Assembly: GCA_951799425.1 (NCBI GenBank)
Contig: OX637395.1
Location: 16,912,951-16,976,950 of the forward strand
Length of the DNA: 64,000 bases
From: Ilex aquifolium
Lineage: Eukaryota; Streptophyta; Magnoliopsida; Aquifoliales; Aquifoliaceae
Direction of reading: 5' to 3'
The notes beneath the pieces were generated by a model, which saw only the letters and a program-made list of their open reading frames with translations, ran no database searches and was not told the DNA's origin. This document shows positions 10,501-21,594 of the stretch, piece after piece (position 1 is the stretch's first letter; every line of letters begins with the position of its first letter). The position numbers and the translations under genes are program-made.

Positions 10501-13500
10501 GGCAATTAATGAGGAGCTCAGCAAACTCCTCCATGCCAAGGCCATCAGGGAAGTTGACTACCCTACCTGGTTGGCGAATGTGGTTCTCGTCAAGAAAACC
10601 AATGGCAAATGGCGACTGTGCATCGACTTCACTGATCTCAACCGAGCATGCCCCAAAGATAGTTTTCCCTTACCTCGGATCGACCTAATAGTGGACGCCA
10701 CAGCCGGACACGAGCTGCTTAGCTTCATGGACGCCTTCTCAGGTTACAACCAGATTAGGATGGATCCCAATGACCAAGAGAAGACCTCCTTTGTAACTGA
10801 ACAAGAAACATATTGCTATCAGGTCATGCCTTTTGGATTAAAGAACGCTGGAGCCACTTACCAGCGATTGGTGAATAGGATGTTCCAAAAACAAATAGGA
10901 GCATCCATGGAGGTCTACATCGATGACATGTTGGTAAAGTCACTAAAGGCAGAGCTCCACATCGCGCACCTAGCCGAGTCATTCCAGATCCTGAAGGAGT
11001 ACAAAATGAAGCTCAACCCTGCAAAATGCGCATTTGGGGTCTCGGCAGGAAAATTTCTGGGTTTTATAGTTAGCAGCCGAGGAATTGAAGCTAACCCGGA
11101 GAAGGTTAGGGCAATGGTGGAGATGCAATCACCATCCAACGCAAGGGAGGTACAACGCTTGACAGGCAGGATAGCTGCCTTGAGCCGTTTTGTGTCTAGA
11201 TCAAGTGATAAATGCCAGACATTCTTTCAGATATTAAAAAAGGCGTTCCAGTGGGATGCCAAGTGCGAAGAAGCATTTAAAGCCCTGAAAAATTATATGA
11301 GCTCTCCTCCTGTTTTTGTGAGCCCATTAGAAGGGGAAGTCCTCACTCTCTACCTAGCAGTTTCAGATTTTTCAACAAACGCGGCGCTGGTTAGGGAGCG
11401 AGACAGAGCTCAGCAGCCAGTCTACTACTGTAGCAAAGCTCTGAAGGGGGCAGAGGAGAGATATCCAAAGATGCAAAAGCTCGTTTTAGCGTTGGTGACA
11501 ACAGCCAGAAGACTCAGGCCCTATTTTCAAGCTCATACTATCGAGGTTCCAACAGACCAGCCGATGAAACAAGTGCTACATAAGCCAGAGTCCTTGGGGA
11601 GGTTGGTTAAATGGGCCATAGAGCTCAGTGAGTTTGATATCAGATATAAGCCAAGAACTGCCGTCAAAGGGCAAATTTTGGCGGATTTCATTGCAGAGTT
11701 CACAGCAGCAGCGCCTATGGAGACCACAGATTTAATACCAGACCTCCCCGTATGGAGGCTTTCAGTAGATGGAGCTGTCAATGCTCAGGGAAGCGGTGCA
11801 GGAATGATCTTGACCTCCCTAGAAGGAATAGATGTCGAGTATGCCCTTAGATTTGGGTTCAAGGCTTCAAATAACGAAGCAGAATATGAAGCTGTCATCG
11901 CTGGGCTCAATCTTGCTTATTCTATGGAAGCAGAGCAGCTGGAGATCTGCAGTGACTCTCAACTGGTGGTAAAGCAGATAGAGGAGTCCTACAAAGCGAG
12001 AGGCGAAAAGATGGTTCTTTACCTCAGAAAGGTACGAGAATTAATAAACAAATTTGTGCAGGTTAAGGTCAGACATGTGCCTAGAGCATAGAATGCACGA
12101 GCAGATGCATTGGTGAGGTTAGCAACTGCCTCACAAGAAGATTTGGATAGGCTAATACCAGTGGAGCACCTTCCAGAGCCTTCAGTAAGTATCGAAGAAG
12201 AAGACATACTATCAATCGGAGCTCAGCCAAGCTGGATGGACCCCATCATTGGGTACCTGCAGAGTGGGACTCTGCCAAGCGATGCCAAGGAGGCTTCCAA
12301 GCTGAGGACCAGGTCAGCCAGATTTTCCTTGCTGCAAGGAAATCTGTACAAACAGGGGTTCTCAACGCCTCTCCTTAAGTGCGTAAGAGATGAAGATGCC
12401 AACTATATACTCAGAGAAGTACATGAAGGGATATGTGGCAATCACATAGGAGCTCGGGCCTTGGCAGGAAAAGTACTGAGACAAGGATATTATTGGCCAA
12501 CCATACTCAAAGATGCCACCAATTTAGTAAAAAAATGCATGGTTTGCCAGGAACACGCCAATGTTTCCCACTGTCCACCCGAGCTGCTAACCTCGGTGGT
12601 AAGCCCATGGCCCTTCCAACAGTGGGGTTTGGATATTCTTGGACCCCTTCCCACCAGTGTGGGACAATGCAAGTTTGCTATTATAGGGGTGGATTACTTC
12701 ACCAAGTGGGCGGAGGTCGAACATTTGGCAACAATCACCAAACAAAAAGTCAAAAACTTCGTTTGGAAGTCGATAGTTTGCAGATTTGGGGTTCCCAGAG
12801 CAGTCGTGTCTGACAATGGGAAGCAGTTTGACAACTCAAAGTTTAAGAGCTTTTGTGTTGAGCTTGGGATAAAGAACTATTTCTCAGCTCCTGCACATCC
12901 TCAATCCAATGGGCAAGCAGAGGTCACAATCAGAACCATAAAGACAGCTCTGAAGACTAAATTAGAAAACCTAAAAGGAAAGTGGGTGGAGTACATCCCT
13001 AAGGTATTGTGGGCCTACAGGACCACCGTCAGGTCAGCAACTCAGGAAACCCCCTTCGCTTTGGCCTTTGGAACCGAAGCAGTGGCCCCTGTTGAGGTGG
13101 GGCTCCAATCACCAAGGGTGGAATTTGCAGATGCCGAACACAATGATGAGTCTCTCTTATTAAACCTCGATCTCCTGGATGAAAAGAGAGAAAGAGCTAT
13201 GCATCGTGTCCGAATTTACCAAAGGAAAACTGCAAGATACTACGACAGGAAGGTAAGACACAGAAGTTTCAAGGCTGGAGACTTGGTACTTAGGAGGCTT
13301 CTGCTTACAAGGAAGGATCCCACGCATGGGAAGTTGGGACCCAACTGGGAAGGACCCTATATCGTATCAAGGGTAATCAGACCAGGGAACTATGAGTTGC
13401 AAACAGAGGAGGGGAAGGTCCTACCACACTCTTGGAATGCCGAACACCTTAAGAAGTTCTTTCAGTAAGTGTTACTTGTAGAGCTGTTTTAATAAGAATA

Positions 13501-13568
13501 AGCGAGTCTTTTATTCACCCTTATATGGTTTCCAAAGTAAAGGAATGTGCAATAAGCTCTACAGCTAA

Positions 13569-13975
13569 TGATAAGCTTCTAAGCTTATAAAATACAAGAT
13601 GAGCTCTTCAGCTCATAAATAAACGATAAGCTTCTAAGCTTATAAAGTACAAGATGAGCTCTTCAGCTCATAAATAAACGATAAGCTTCTCAGCTTATAA
13701 AGCACAAGATGAGCTCTTCAGCTCATAAATAAACGATAAGCTTCTAAGCTTATAAAGTACAAGATGAGCTCTTCAGCTCATAAATAAACGATAAGCTTCT
13801 AAGCTTATAAAACACAAGATGAGCTCTTCAGCTCATAAATAAACGATAAGCTTCTAAGCTTATAAAACACAAGATGAGCTCTTCAGCTCATAAATAAACG
13901 ATAAGCTTCTCAGCTTATAAAGAACAAGACGAGCTCTTCAGCCCGTACACAAGCAACAAGCCTCTAAGCTCATAG
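13569..13975. repeat. 55-bp tandem array of paired inverted repeats
   Basis: About seven units of 55 bp, with the phrase AAGATGAGCT at 13596, 13651, 13706, 13761, 13816, 13871 and a variant at 13926. Each unit has two 18-bp inverted repeats, ATGAGCT-CTTC-AGCTCAT and ATAAGCT-TCTA-AGCTTAT, with 7-bp perfect arms and 4-base loops spaced about 27-28 bp apart. The loop of the second varies (TCTA or TCTC) while the arms stay perfect. The array sits between the end of sense pol (13468) and the end of the antisense gene (14427), that is, between convergent 3' ends. Function is not known from the sequence. Confidence 0.9.
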
Positions 13976-14096
13976 AATTCAAAGCTGGTCTCTTCTTGGA
14001 GACACCAACAGTCTTTCCCCCACGACTAGTAGTCCTTGTGCACTGCTTACGTACTCGAAGACCCCAATATGCTTGATACAGCAGGGATCAGCTACG

Positions 14097-14232
14097 AAAT
14101 CAGTAGGGAATTGAGGTCAGTGCAAACATGATCTTCTGTTTTCCATCAATGTTCGTGGTTCGACCAGTGGAATCAGTCAGGAACTAAGGGCAGTGCAAAC
14201 ATGATCTTCTGTTTTCCATCCACGTTCGTGTT
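14097..14232. repeat. Two-copy direct repeat, about 74 bp spacing
   Basis: The phrase GTGCAAACATGATCTTCTGT with its flanks AATCAGT..GGAA and CCATC..GTTCGTG occurs twice (about 14098-14158 and 14171-14231). It lies between the 55-bp array and the 3' end of the antisense gene, within its probable 3' flank. Confidence 0.8.
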
Positions 14233-14426
14233 CTGAACACGAAGAGCGTGCTAAAATAACCTTACAGAGTTCGGAATGAGCCCCTCAGCTCATAAAGAAT
14301 TGCATATTCAAAAATAAAAGATCTGGTATTCAGAGTATCCAACAGTACAAATGTTCAGAAAAATATAAGAAAAGTCATAGTTTGGCATCGCTCAAGAAAA
14401 GAAGGAAGTACAAGGGGGAAGAGCTC

Positions 14427-15517
14427 CTAGTCCTTCTTAAGCTGGGACTTCAGCTCAGCCACTTCCTCCTTCAGACGAGCATTCTCTTCCTTCAACTCAT
14501 CTCTCTCTTGCTCAGCCTTATGGAGTGAATCAAGAAGTTTCTGACCTGCTGGAGTGAGGAAAATAGTGGACAGAGATTCAGGAGAAAAGGAGCCATCCCT
14601 CTTACGTCTCTTAGAACTCGCACCAGAGTCCCCATCCTCATCAGAATCTCCCTCTTCATCAGAACCAGAGAAAAAGGTCCAGGAAGAATAGGGAAGGGAG
14701 GAAAATTCATATTCAGTGGCCTCAGCCCCAAGCAGATAAAGGTTTGCACTCGTCATCAACTCAGAATAAGACCTAGGCTCGACGAGCAGCAACTTATCAA
14801 TATTCATCATCTCTGGCACATCCAGATCAGGGGGACCTGAGCAACAAGAGTACAATAAGAATATGTCTTTAAGAAAAACGTATAGACAAGAGAGCTCAGC
14901 TAGAGCTTACTAATGCGAGAGAAGCTCTTCCAGGATCGAGGAATCCTAGCCTCACGACAACGATCCTCAGGAGACCGCCAGGACTCCCCAGAAGCAAAAA
15001 AGAAGCGACTAGACCATCCTTCAGGATTGGGGGGAAAGCCGAGAACCAAAGGCCATAATTTAAAATTCCTCCAACGGAAGAAGCTGAAGCAGGGGACGTC
15101 GTCTTCTTCGATCTCGAAGAAGTATAGGAACTCAGAGACAAAAGGGAACCTGCCGAAACCATGTAGGCGGCAGAACAGGAAGAAGCTTACCATGGCGGCC
15201 CATCCTCGTGGGGAAAGCCGAGAAGGGCATAGGCCATAGTAGGCCAGAACTCGCCCTATGGCTGGATGAACGGGAAGGCGAAGTCCCATATCCATGGCGC
15301 CTTCAAAAAAGCAAACTTCCCCTCGAGGAAGGTAGCTGCAGGGCTCATCAGGAGTAGGAACCCTAAGAGAAAGGTCAAGATCAGGAAAAAATCGCCTCTT
15401 AATGGCAACCAAATCAAAAAGTTCCATGGTCGAAGGAGTTAAGTATCGACGTTGCCACTTCCATTCAATTCCGAAGGAAGTACGATCCTGGAAAAGGGAA
15501 GAAGCAGAGGTAGCCAT
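14427..15517 (-). CDS. Tat antisense gene 2 (putative gypsy-type transposon protein), two exons
   Basis: Model: exon 1 15517-14911, donor GTAAGC at 14910, acceptor TTGCTCAG ending at 14837, exon 2 14836-14427; 1,017 nt, 338 residues, no internal stops. The N-terminal about 200 residues share a domain with the 16615-19214 gene: VCFFEGAMDMGLRLPVHP, YGLCPSRLSP, FFFASGE..W and a final IP..W. I match this by memory to the putative gypsy-type transposon family (Pfam Transposase_28). The C-terminal half has an acidic stretch (GSDEEGDSDEDGDS), a basic KRRKR and a heptad-rich coiled coil ending near the stop. The role in the element is unknown. A TAAATAC TATA-like box is near 15640 and many AGCTC dyads lie upstream (15830-16300). 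Confidence 0.75.
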
Positions 15518-15829
15518 TGAAGGTTAGGGTAAAGACAGAGAATGGTCACAAGGAGCCAAGAAGAGACTCAAGAAAATTTTCTGCAAAGAGAGGAAAAGAA
15601 ACTTAGCAGAAGATAGGAGACTTAAAGGAATCAGTAAGTATTTAGGAAACCAAGGGCCATGCGAAAGGGAGTCGGCTGCCTTTTTGGTTTCTTAATTAAT
15701 AAAGGTGGTTACGGTTATGGAAAACGGTTGGGAAAAAGGCGGGAAAAGGAATCAGCGCAAGATTAACCCTCCTATTGCACTCAAAGCGACCGAAGAGAGG
15801 TCTGACCCCATCAGAGTATTCTTCATATT

Positions 15830-16300
15830 GGAGCTCAGCCCGTTTGGCAACACTGCACCTCAGCACGATCTCTCAGACCTGCAGCTCCAAGAGTTTTGCT
15901 CACATCAAAACGGTAAAGTTCCTGATGGGTTCCCCAGTTCATCAAAAGAACTTAGCAGCTCATGAAGTCCATAATTATGCTTGAAGAATGACTGAAGCAC
16001 TTCTCAAAATAAGGGGGGATAAGGGAAGGATAAGAGAACTCACAAAAAAGTTCAGAAGAATAAAGCAATGAAATTTTTTTTTTATTTCAGAAAGAGTCTA
16101 TTAAAAGAGCCATGAAGCTCAGAAAGAGCTTTTGAGCTCACAAAAAGAGCTATATAGCTCAGTAAGAATTTTTAAGTTCACGAACTCGAGCCATGTAGCT
16201 CAGAAGGAACTCGCCAGTTCACGATAACAAGCTATGTGGCTCAGAATGAAGGAGAAAAGGGAAGGGATCCCTAAGATACCAATTACCGAGCTCAACAGCT
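15830..16300 (-). promoter_or_regulatory. Dyad-rich region upstream of antisense gene 2
   Basis: Imperfect inverted repeats of the form GAGCT-N4-AGCTC recur every 20-30 bases, clearest at 16105-16240: GAGCTatatAGCTC, GAGCCatgtaGCTC, GAACTcgccAGTTC and others. In GAACT/AGTTC both arms changed together. The block lies between the stop of antisense gene 1 (16615) and the start of gene 2 (15517), so it may hold the promoter of gene 2. It uses the same word as the LTR and the 55-bp array. Confidence 0.55.
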
Positions 16301-16614
16301 CAAGAGAAGCCATCTGAGCATAACACCAAGTCTTCTATACTCTTCAAATCTAGTAATTTTGCTTCAAGAAGTGCACAGCACCCCTCAAAGCAAAGGGGGA
16401 AGGGGAGTATACAAGGCAAAGCAAGTAAATGGGAGTATATAAAACAAAGCAAGTAAGTGTGCAGTTCGAAATCGAAATTCAAAGGTATATATGTGCTAAG
16501 CCAGCAAAGGAAAAACAGATGAAGATCGCAAAATAGCACAAAATCCTAGCCCAAGGCAAAGTTACATATGATATATCTTTTACAAGGAAAAGAGATTACA
16601 AAAAAAAAAAAATC

Positions 16615-19214
16615 CTAAGTTTCTGGAGGAGGAGTGGACAGAAGACCCTGCAGCTCGGCGGATGCAGCCTCAACAGGAGAGGCAGAGCCCAGGAGCTCAG
16701 GGGGCAAGGATCCCGAAGCTGGAGGAGTTGAATTTTCAGGAACGCTGACCCCAGGAGCCTCTGCCCTATCTGGTAATGATCCTTGTTCAAGAGCTTCGGT
16801 CACCAGGTCAGCAGAGAAGGACGCAGCACGAACAATTATGGGAGGAGCAGGTACATCCTGGAGCGGGGCTTCAGGAGGAAGAGTTGAGGTATCTTCCTCA
16901 CCATCAGAGTCAGTTTCTTCCAATTCCCCTTCTGTTGGGATAGGAAAATTGAAATCTAGGTCAGGAAAATTCTTGCAAGCCTTACGCTGAAAAGCAATCC
17001 ATCCAGAGGCCCATTGGGTGGTAGCTTCATCAGTCAGCTCAGCTATTAAATCACTCTTCTCCTTGAGCTCCTGGTGGAGAATCCCATTGGCCTCGCAAAT
17101 GGTGTCATATTCTCTCTTTGTGAATTCAAAAGAGTCGCGGGCGTCGAAAGCATCCTGGTTAGCCTTAGCCCAGAGCTCAGTTTTGTGCTTCAGCTCATCC
17201 CCCACAATCCTTAGCTCGTCGCGAGCCTTCTTCTCTCCCTCCTCAGCCTTGAGCTTGGCCGCTTGAAAGCCCTTGAGATCAGAGGATTGCTTCTCCAACT
17301 GTTCGGTTAGGTCCTTTACTCGGTTTCTGAGATCCTCATTCTCAAAAGCCTGCTCCGCAACCTTGAGCTCATACGCCTTCAGAGCTTTAACAGAAGACTC
17401 GGAAGACCAAACTCTCCTCAACATGCCCTTTACGTGGATAGCCATCTAAAAAGACAAAGGTAAATAAAGCAAGTGGCAAACAGCTATGGCGTAAGGAAAA
17501 GCAGGTGACTGAGAATATCAAGACTTACAGAGGCTGCTCCCTGAAGAGCTGAGGCGATGGACTCTTCAAGCTCCATAGTGGCAGCCCTCTTGATGTCAGA
17601 CTCGGGGAGAATAGAGGAAACAGCCCCTGCGGCGAGCTCCATGTTTTCAAAAAAGGAATCCTCATCTTCCTTCACGTCGGGTAGCGTCCCCTTCTTGCCC
17701 TCAGAACCCACCGGTGGTGTCTTAATAATCTTCCCCGAAGAGCTGTATTTGAAACTACCTGGTCGGATATGCGGGATCACATCCAAAGCCTTCTCAATCT
17801 CTGACGAGGAAGGAGAGGTCTGTCCTCCCGCCAAGATAGGCTGGGTTTTTGGAGAAGGGGGGGTCTTCACAATCTCAGAAGAGCTAGGAGGAGGAGCCAG
17901 ATCTTCGACAGCGGAAGAAGAAGTTGGTTCCCCCACTTTTTGAACTTTGGCCTGAGGAGCAGAGCTACTCCCAGAACCAACCTGGATCTTTTGCTTGCTG
18001 CCCCTGCCACTCTTTGACAATTTATTCACCTTGGCCTGGATCTCCTCAGGGTTAAGCTTCATAGTGGAAGATCCTGGAAGATCTGAGTTAGAACAGTTAG
18101 ATAAAGAGAAATAGAAAGTAAGATAAAGGAACCCTTAGAAAGGGGGGGTTACCAGCAGTTCCTTCAGGTCTGACCACAGAAATTGGAAGCGGAGCCTCAA
18201 TCTCTACCTTAGGGAGGCTGAACCCTCTGTCCACCAAAACCCAAGGCAGAATGAGCTCGGAATACCTTCTTGGGGTGCACTTTGCCAATATTTCCCTCGC
18301 CTCTTGTTCCTCAGTACTGAGCTTGAGACGAGTACCTAAAAAAACACAAAGGCAGAGCAGAGTTAGGAGCTCATGTCCCTCGAAAGAGAAACGCAACTAA
18401 CCCAATTTAAGGACTCACCCAAGTTCTCCGGAGGAGTCCAGGCCTTGGGAATACCAAGAGTATCCAACCTGTCAGCAGGATCGTATTCCCAGTTGGTGCC
18501 CCCGACAAAAAAGAAATGTTCCTTCCAGTGTTTGTGGGAGGTCGGAATGTTAGAAATAAGCTGCCTAACATTGGTGTGTTTGGAGGCATACAAGAAGCCT
18601 TCGGAGGTCGGTTTAACATTGAAGAACTCTAGGAACAAAGGAAGGGTAGGGACCCCTAGGTCTAGATCTTTGACAATAACCAGAAGACCCGCTAAGACAC
18701 CCCAGAAATTAGGAGAAAATTGAGAGGGGCACACGTGGAAGTACTGCAGAATGGTCTTGAAAAAGGGATGTATAGGAAAACGAAGGCCATTATCGAAGGC
18801 GACCTCAAAAAAACAGACCCTCTTGTTAACCCGGGCGACGTAGGGAGTAAAACTGTCTGGGCTCAAGAGCTCAACGCCTTCAGGGAACCTATAGCGAGTA
18901 CGCAAAACGTTTAACAAGAAGAGATTGAGCTTGCTAGGGCCCACCTGCTCAGCTAGCTTATAGGCAGCTCCTAAATACGTTGAGACATCAGAAATCCCAA
19001 CTCCACTGACCTTGCCTTTGCCTTTGTCAGACTTAGGGGGCAGGGGAGAAGATGTTGAGGGAAGCTCCTCGGTGTTGACCCCAGAATCAACGACATCTAC
19101 CCCAGGGAAATTGTCTATCTCGTCGCCTACTTCCCCTAATTCAGTATCTTCTTCAGCTGACCTATTCCCTAAGAGTGAAACAGAGGAGCAAGTGGCTCCA
19201 GAAGAGGCTGACAT
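16615..19214 (-). CDS. Tat antisense gene 1 (putative gypsy-type transposon protein), four exons
   Basis: Model: exons 19214-18419, 18335-18153, 18082-17529 and 17445-16615; 2,364 nt, 787 residues, no stops. Donors are GTGAGT, GTAACC and GTAAGT; acceptors end TTTAG, ACTCAG (an alternative CCAG lies 9 bases downstream) and TTTAG; all phases agree. Domain 1 (about residues 75-265) carries VCFFEVAFDNGLRFPIHP, FHVCPSQFSP, HFFFVGGTNW and IPKAW, homologous to antisense gene 2. The middle is a low-complexity Ser/Pro/Lys region starting KLNPEEIQAK. Exon 4 gives a long coiled coil rich in Glu/Lys, then GWIAFQRKACKNFPDLDFNF and an acidic, Pro-rich tail. The frame stays open upstream of 19214 but only through a TTG, so ATG 19214 is chosen. 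Function unknown; related ORFs are known in Tat elements. Confidence 0.75.
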
Positions 19215-19690
19215 GGTAGGAAGAGAAAAAGGAAGATTAAAAGAGCGATAAAGGGAAGGGACACTGGTCAAGCACTCTCTAATGACCCTTGGGTCAACAC
19301 AGTAACTCCCAACGACAAGGATGTGAACTATAGAACCCCAATCTACGAAGTGGGGAAGTGGGGCTAGGCAGTGGTCACGATTCCAAAAGTAAAAGAACCG
19401 AAAAGCCCAAAAATGAAGCAACCACCTCGAATTCGAGGGATCCAGAGCAAAGGAGGGAATGAAATGAGCAAAGGACGTACCTAACTCAGGAATAGCGGCA
19501 AACAGAAGCCTGGAGCAATATCGAAGGGAGGAGGCGCTGCGAGTCGTCAAGACGAGAACTAGGAATTCGGCTTCAAACAAGAAATCAGAGAAGTTCGAGA
19601 AAGGTTGTTTGAAATCGCAAGAAGAATGGAGACGAAAAGCAATGGAGAAGATGAATAGTGTAAAGAAACGGTTCAGGTAGCCGTTTTGGG

Positions 19691-19698
19691 TATTTAAA
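19691..19698 (-). promoter_or_regulatory. TATA-like box for antisense gene 1
   Basis: On the minus strand GCTTTAAATACCC lies about 480 bases upstream of ATG 19214 and 180 bases inside the 3' LTR boundary. The sequence after it is a CT-rich leader-like stretch with no ATG until the chosen start region. Two CACGTG palindromes (about 19778 and 19800) lie just upstream. Confidence 0.5.
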
Positions 19699-19876
19699 GC
19701 TTGAAGGACGTGGGCTGAAACGTGCGCGGGAATCGAGGGGAGTCATGATTGCTGCGAACCGTCAAAAATCGTCAGCCACGTGAGAAGCCAAGGGAGACCA
19801 CGTGTAGATCTAGCTCGGGTTGAGAAACAGTTCAGCCCTTACCTAAGCTAACTTAGAGCAAGAGCTGGGGGGCAAC

Positions 19877-20587
19877 TGATGATACCTAAAATAAACCCTA
19901 GACACGAGCTTAGAAAGTGAGCTCAGCTCAGGAGCTCAGGTAAAATAAGCAGAGCTCATCCAGCCATGGTCTGAGCTCATCCAGCCGGGTACTAGGGCTC
20001 CCAGCTGAAGACACGAGCTGAGAAATGACAAGAGGGCAGCGAGATGACAACAGATACCTTCATAAGGGGAATTAAGCTAATCCAAGGCATGAAACCCGTA
20101 ACCAACCAGGATCCTCTCCTAAAACCAAGGAGAGGATCCCATGATAAAAGGCAAAGATCTCGCCGTTTGAAACCAACCATAGGAAGTTTAGGTAACTCCG
20201 AGTTTACAGATGAAGATAGGGCACGATCCCTTCAATAAAGGAGGTGATTTCGAATTAGAGGTAAGCATGAGGTTATAAAAGGGGAGGGATAGCCACAAAG
20301 GGGGAAGATCCAAAAACTCTCATTTTTTGACTGTTGCAATACGTTCAACTTGATCAATAAGAAAGAGAGGAGCCAGAGACTCCATTACAGAGTGGACTAG
20401 CCGAGCTCAGGCCGGTGAACCACTATAGTCTTGTCTTGTTATTACCCCCTTTCCCGAATCCCCTAAGCATCATATTGCATTATCAAGCAGGAGCCGTCTT
20501 AGCTCAGACACCGTATTTAGCTCCACCCAGACCGATCATACCAAATAATCATGTTCCATAGCTCATCCGTGTAGATTCACGCCATCA
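19877..20587 (+). repeat. 3' LTR of the Tat element
   Basis: Same length and ends as the 5' LTR. It is preceded by a short purine-rich GAGCTGGGGGGC tract (about 19861-19873) that could serve as the polypurine tract. It is followed by GTATT at 20588-20592, the target duplication. By eye about 12 substitutions separate it from the 5' LTR. Confidence 0.95.
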
Positions 20588-20592
20588 GTATT

Positions 20593-21594
20593 CTTATACT
20601 ACGAGAAGAAGAAGAGCGAAAAGCAACTCTATTTCCGGCTTCAAGCTTCTCCGATTCAATAAGCCGTGCAAAAATTTGGATATCTAACCAGGACGTCACA
20701 AAAAACATTATCGAATTACTGATGACTGTTCCAACGTACCACCCATTCAAGTGTTAATTCGAGTTGGTGCAGCTGTGGTATTTCCTTATATGTAACAGAA
20801 CTTGACATAAATAACAAACTGTTCAGAAATGCCTTGTGGAAAAGTACAATGCCGAAGTTGCTCTTTGCAGGAGCAAAATTTATTTACAAATAAGATATTG
20901 AAAAGAAATGTAGGAGTAATGTAATTGTTTCTTGGGAGAATTACACTCAGACCTTTTAAGTTTGTTACTTAATCACTTAGACTTCATGACATTTGACATA
21001 TTACACACAGACCCCCTAAGGTTTGTACTCACGTAACACTTAGACTCTTGCCGTCAATTTTCGTTAGTAAATTACATTAAGACCCCTGAAGTTTGTAGAC
21101 GTATAATACTTAGAAACCTGAAGTTTAAAATGTTATACTTATACCAAAAATATTTCAATTAAATATAGAATATCAAATATTTTAAATTTTACAACCATAA
21201 CTCATGTTATATTATGACATTTATTGAAATCTAATTTTTTATTAAAAAATTATAATTAGTATATAATTATACTATCTATTCAGGAACACAATTTTTTTTT
21301 TTTTTTGTGGAACCTCGACGGAGCGAGGGTGATTTATTAATTAAAAAATTAAATTACACCTAGTGAGGGGGGACATATGTACCTTACCCCTCGATGCAAT
21401 CTAATTACATGATTCATAAAATTAAAATGAAAATCAAAGAAGCTAAATGCATGTTTATTACAAAAGATAATGAGATGAAATAACCCATGCATGCTGCTTC
21501 TAAAAATAGAAATGACAAGAGCTATGAGAGAGCAAGCTGAAAGAACAGCTGTACCGAAGAATACAGGCCTGGACAGCAGCTGTCTTGAGTCAAA
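20593..21594. other. Old flanking sequence with degenerate repeats, no gene
   Basis: At 20938-21125 there are three degenerate copies of a phrase like ACACAGACCCCCTAAGGTTTGTACTCACGTAACACTTAGAC, about 60 bases apart, of the kind found in decayed terminal repeats of plant DNA transposons. Around 21290-21415 there is a poly-T tract followed by GTGGAACCTCGACGGAGCGAGGG. No open frame or splice structure supports a gene. Confidence 0.45.

Larger units (their letters stand above)
5901..13468 (+). pseudogene. Tat gag-pol polyprotein, split by a solo LTR and one stop codon
   Basis: Encodes the capsid and replication enzymes of the element. The start is ATG 5901; the frame runs to 6157, is interrupted by the solo LTR 6158-8266 plus its CTTAG copy, and resumes in the same frame at 8272. 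Domains: gag about 8560-9060; an Arg/Ser/Lys-rich stretch 9095-9225; a Cys/His zinc-knuckle-like motif at 9380-9430 (CDYHRDHGHHTDDC); retropepsin at about 9800 (IDNGSSADI, in which Asn replaces the usual Thr/Ser); RT with YIDDM at about 10915; RNase H with VDGAVN at about 11765 and later NEAEYEAV; integrase from about 12410 with CMVCQ and the acidic triad in GLDILGP, SDNGKQF and GQAEV. The single in-frame TAG at 12089-12091 lies where related proteins usually have a Gln or Lys before NARADAL. The rest is uninterrupted, ending TAA at 13468. An apparent start at 8216 is only a GTG inside the inserted LTR. Confidence 0.9.
5109..20587 (+). mobile_element. Complete Tat-type Ty3/gypsy LTR retrotransposon with antisense genes
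   Basis: Both LTRs are 711 bp (5109-5819 and 19877-20587), begin TGATGATACC and end GCCATCA, and are flanked by the 5-bp duplication GTATT (5104-5108 and 20588-20592). By eye the LTRs differ at about a dozen positions, so insertion is fairly recent. Sense gag-pol runs to 13468 with domain order gag, protease, RT, RNase H, integrase. The 6.4 kb between integrase and the 3' LTR contains two antisense spliced genes. Extra antisense ORFs in this position are known from Tat-lineage elements (for example Retand, and Grande of maize), and the protease and RT phrases also fit Tat. Total length is 15,479 bp, of which 2,114 bp is a later solo-LTR insertion plus its duplication. Confidence 0.93.

Noticed and set aside
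13569..13975. Possible CRISPR array
   Set aside because: The repeats are contiguous 55-bp tandem units without unique spacers, in a plant retrotransposon.
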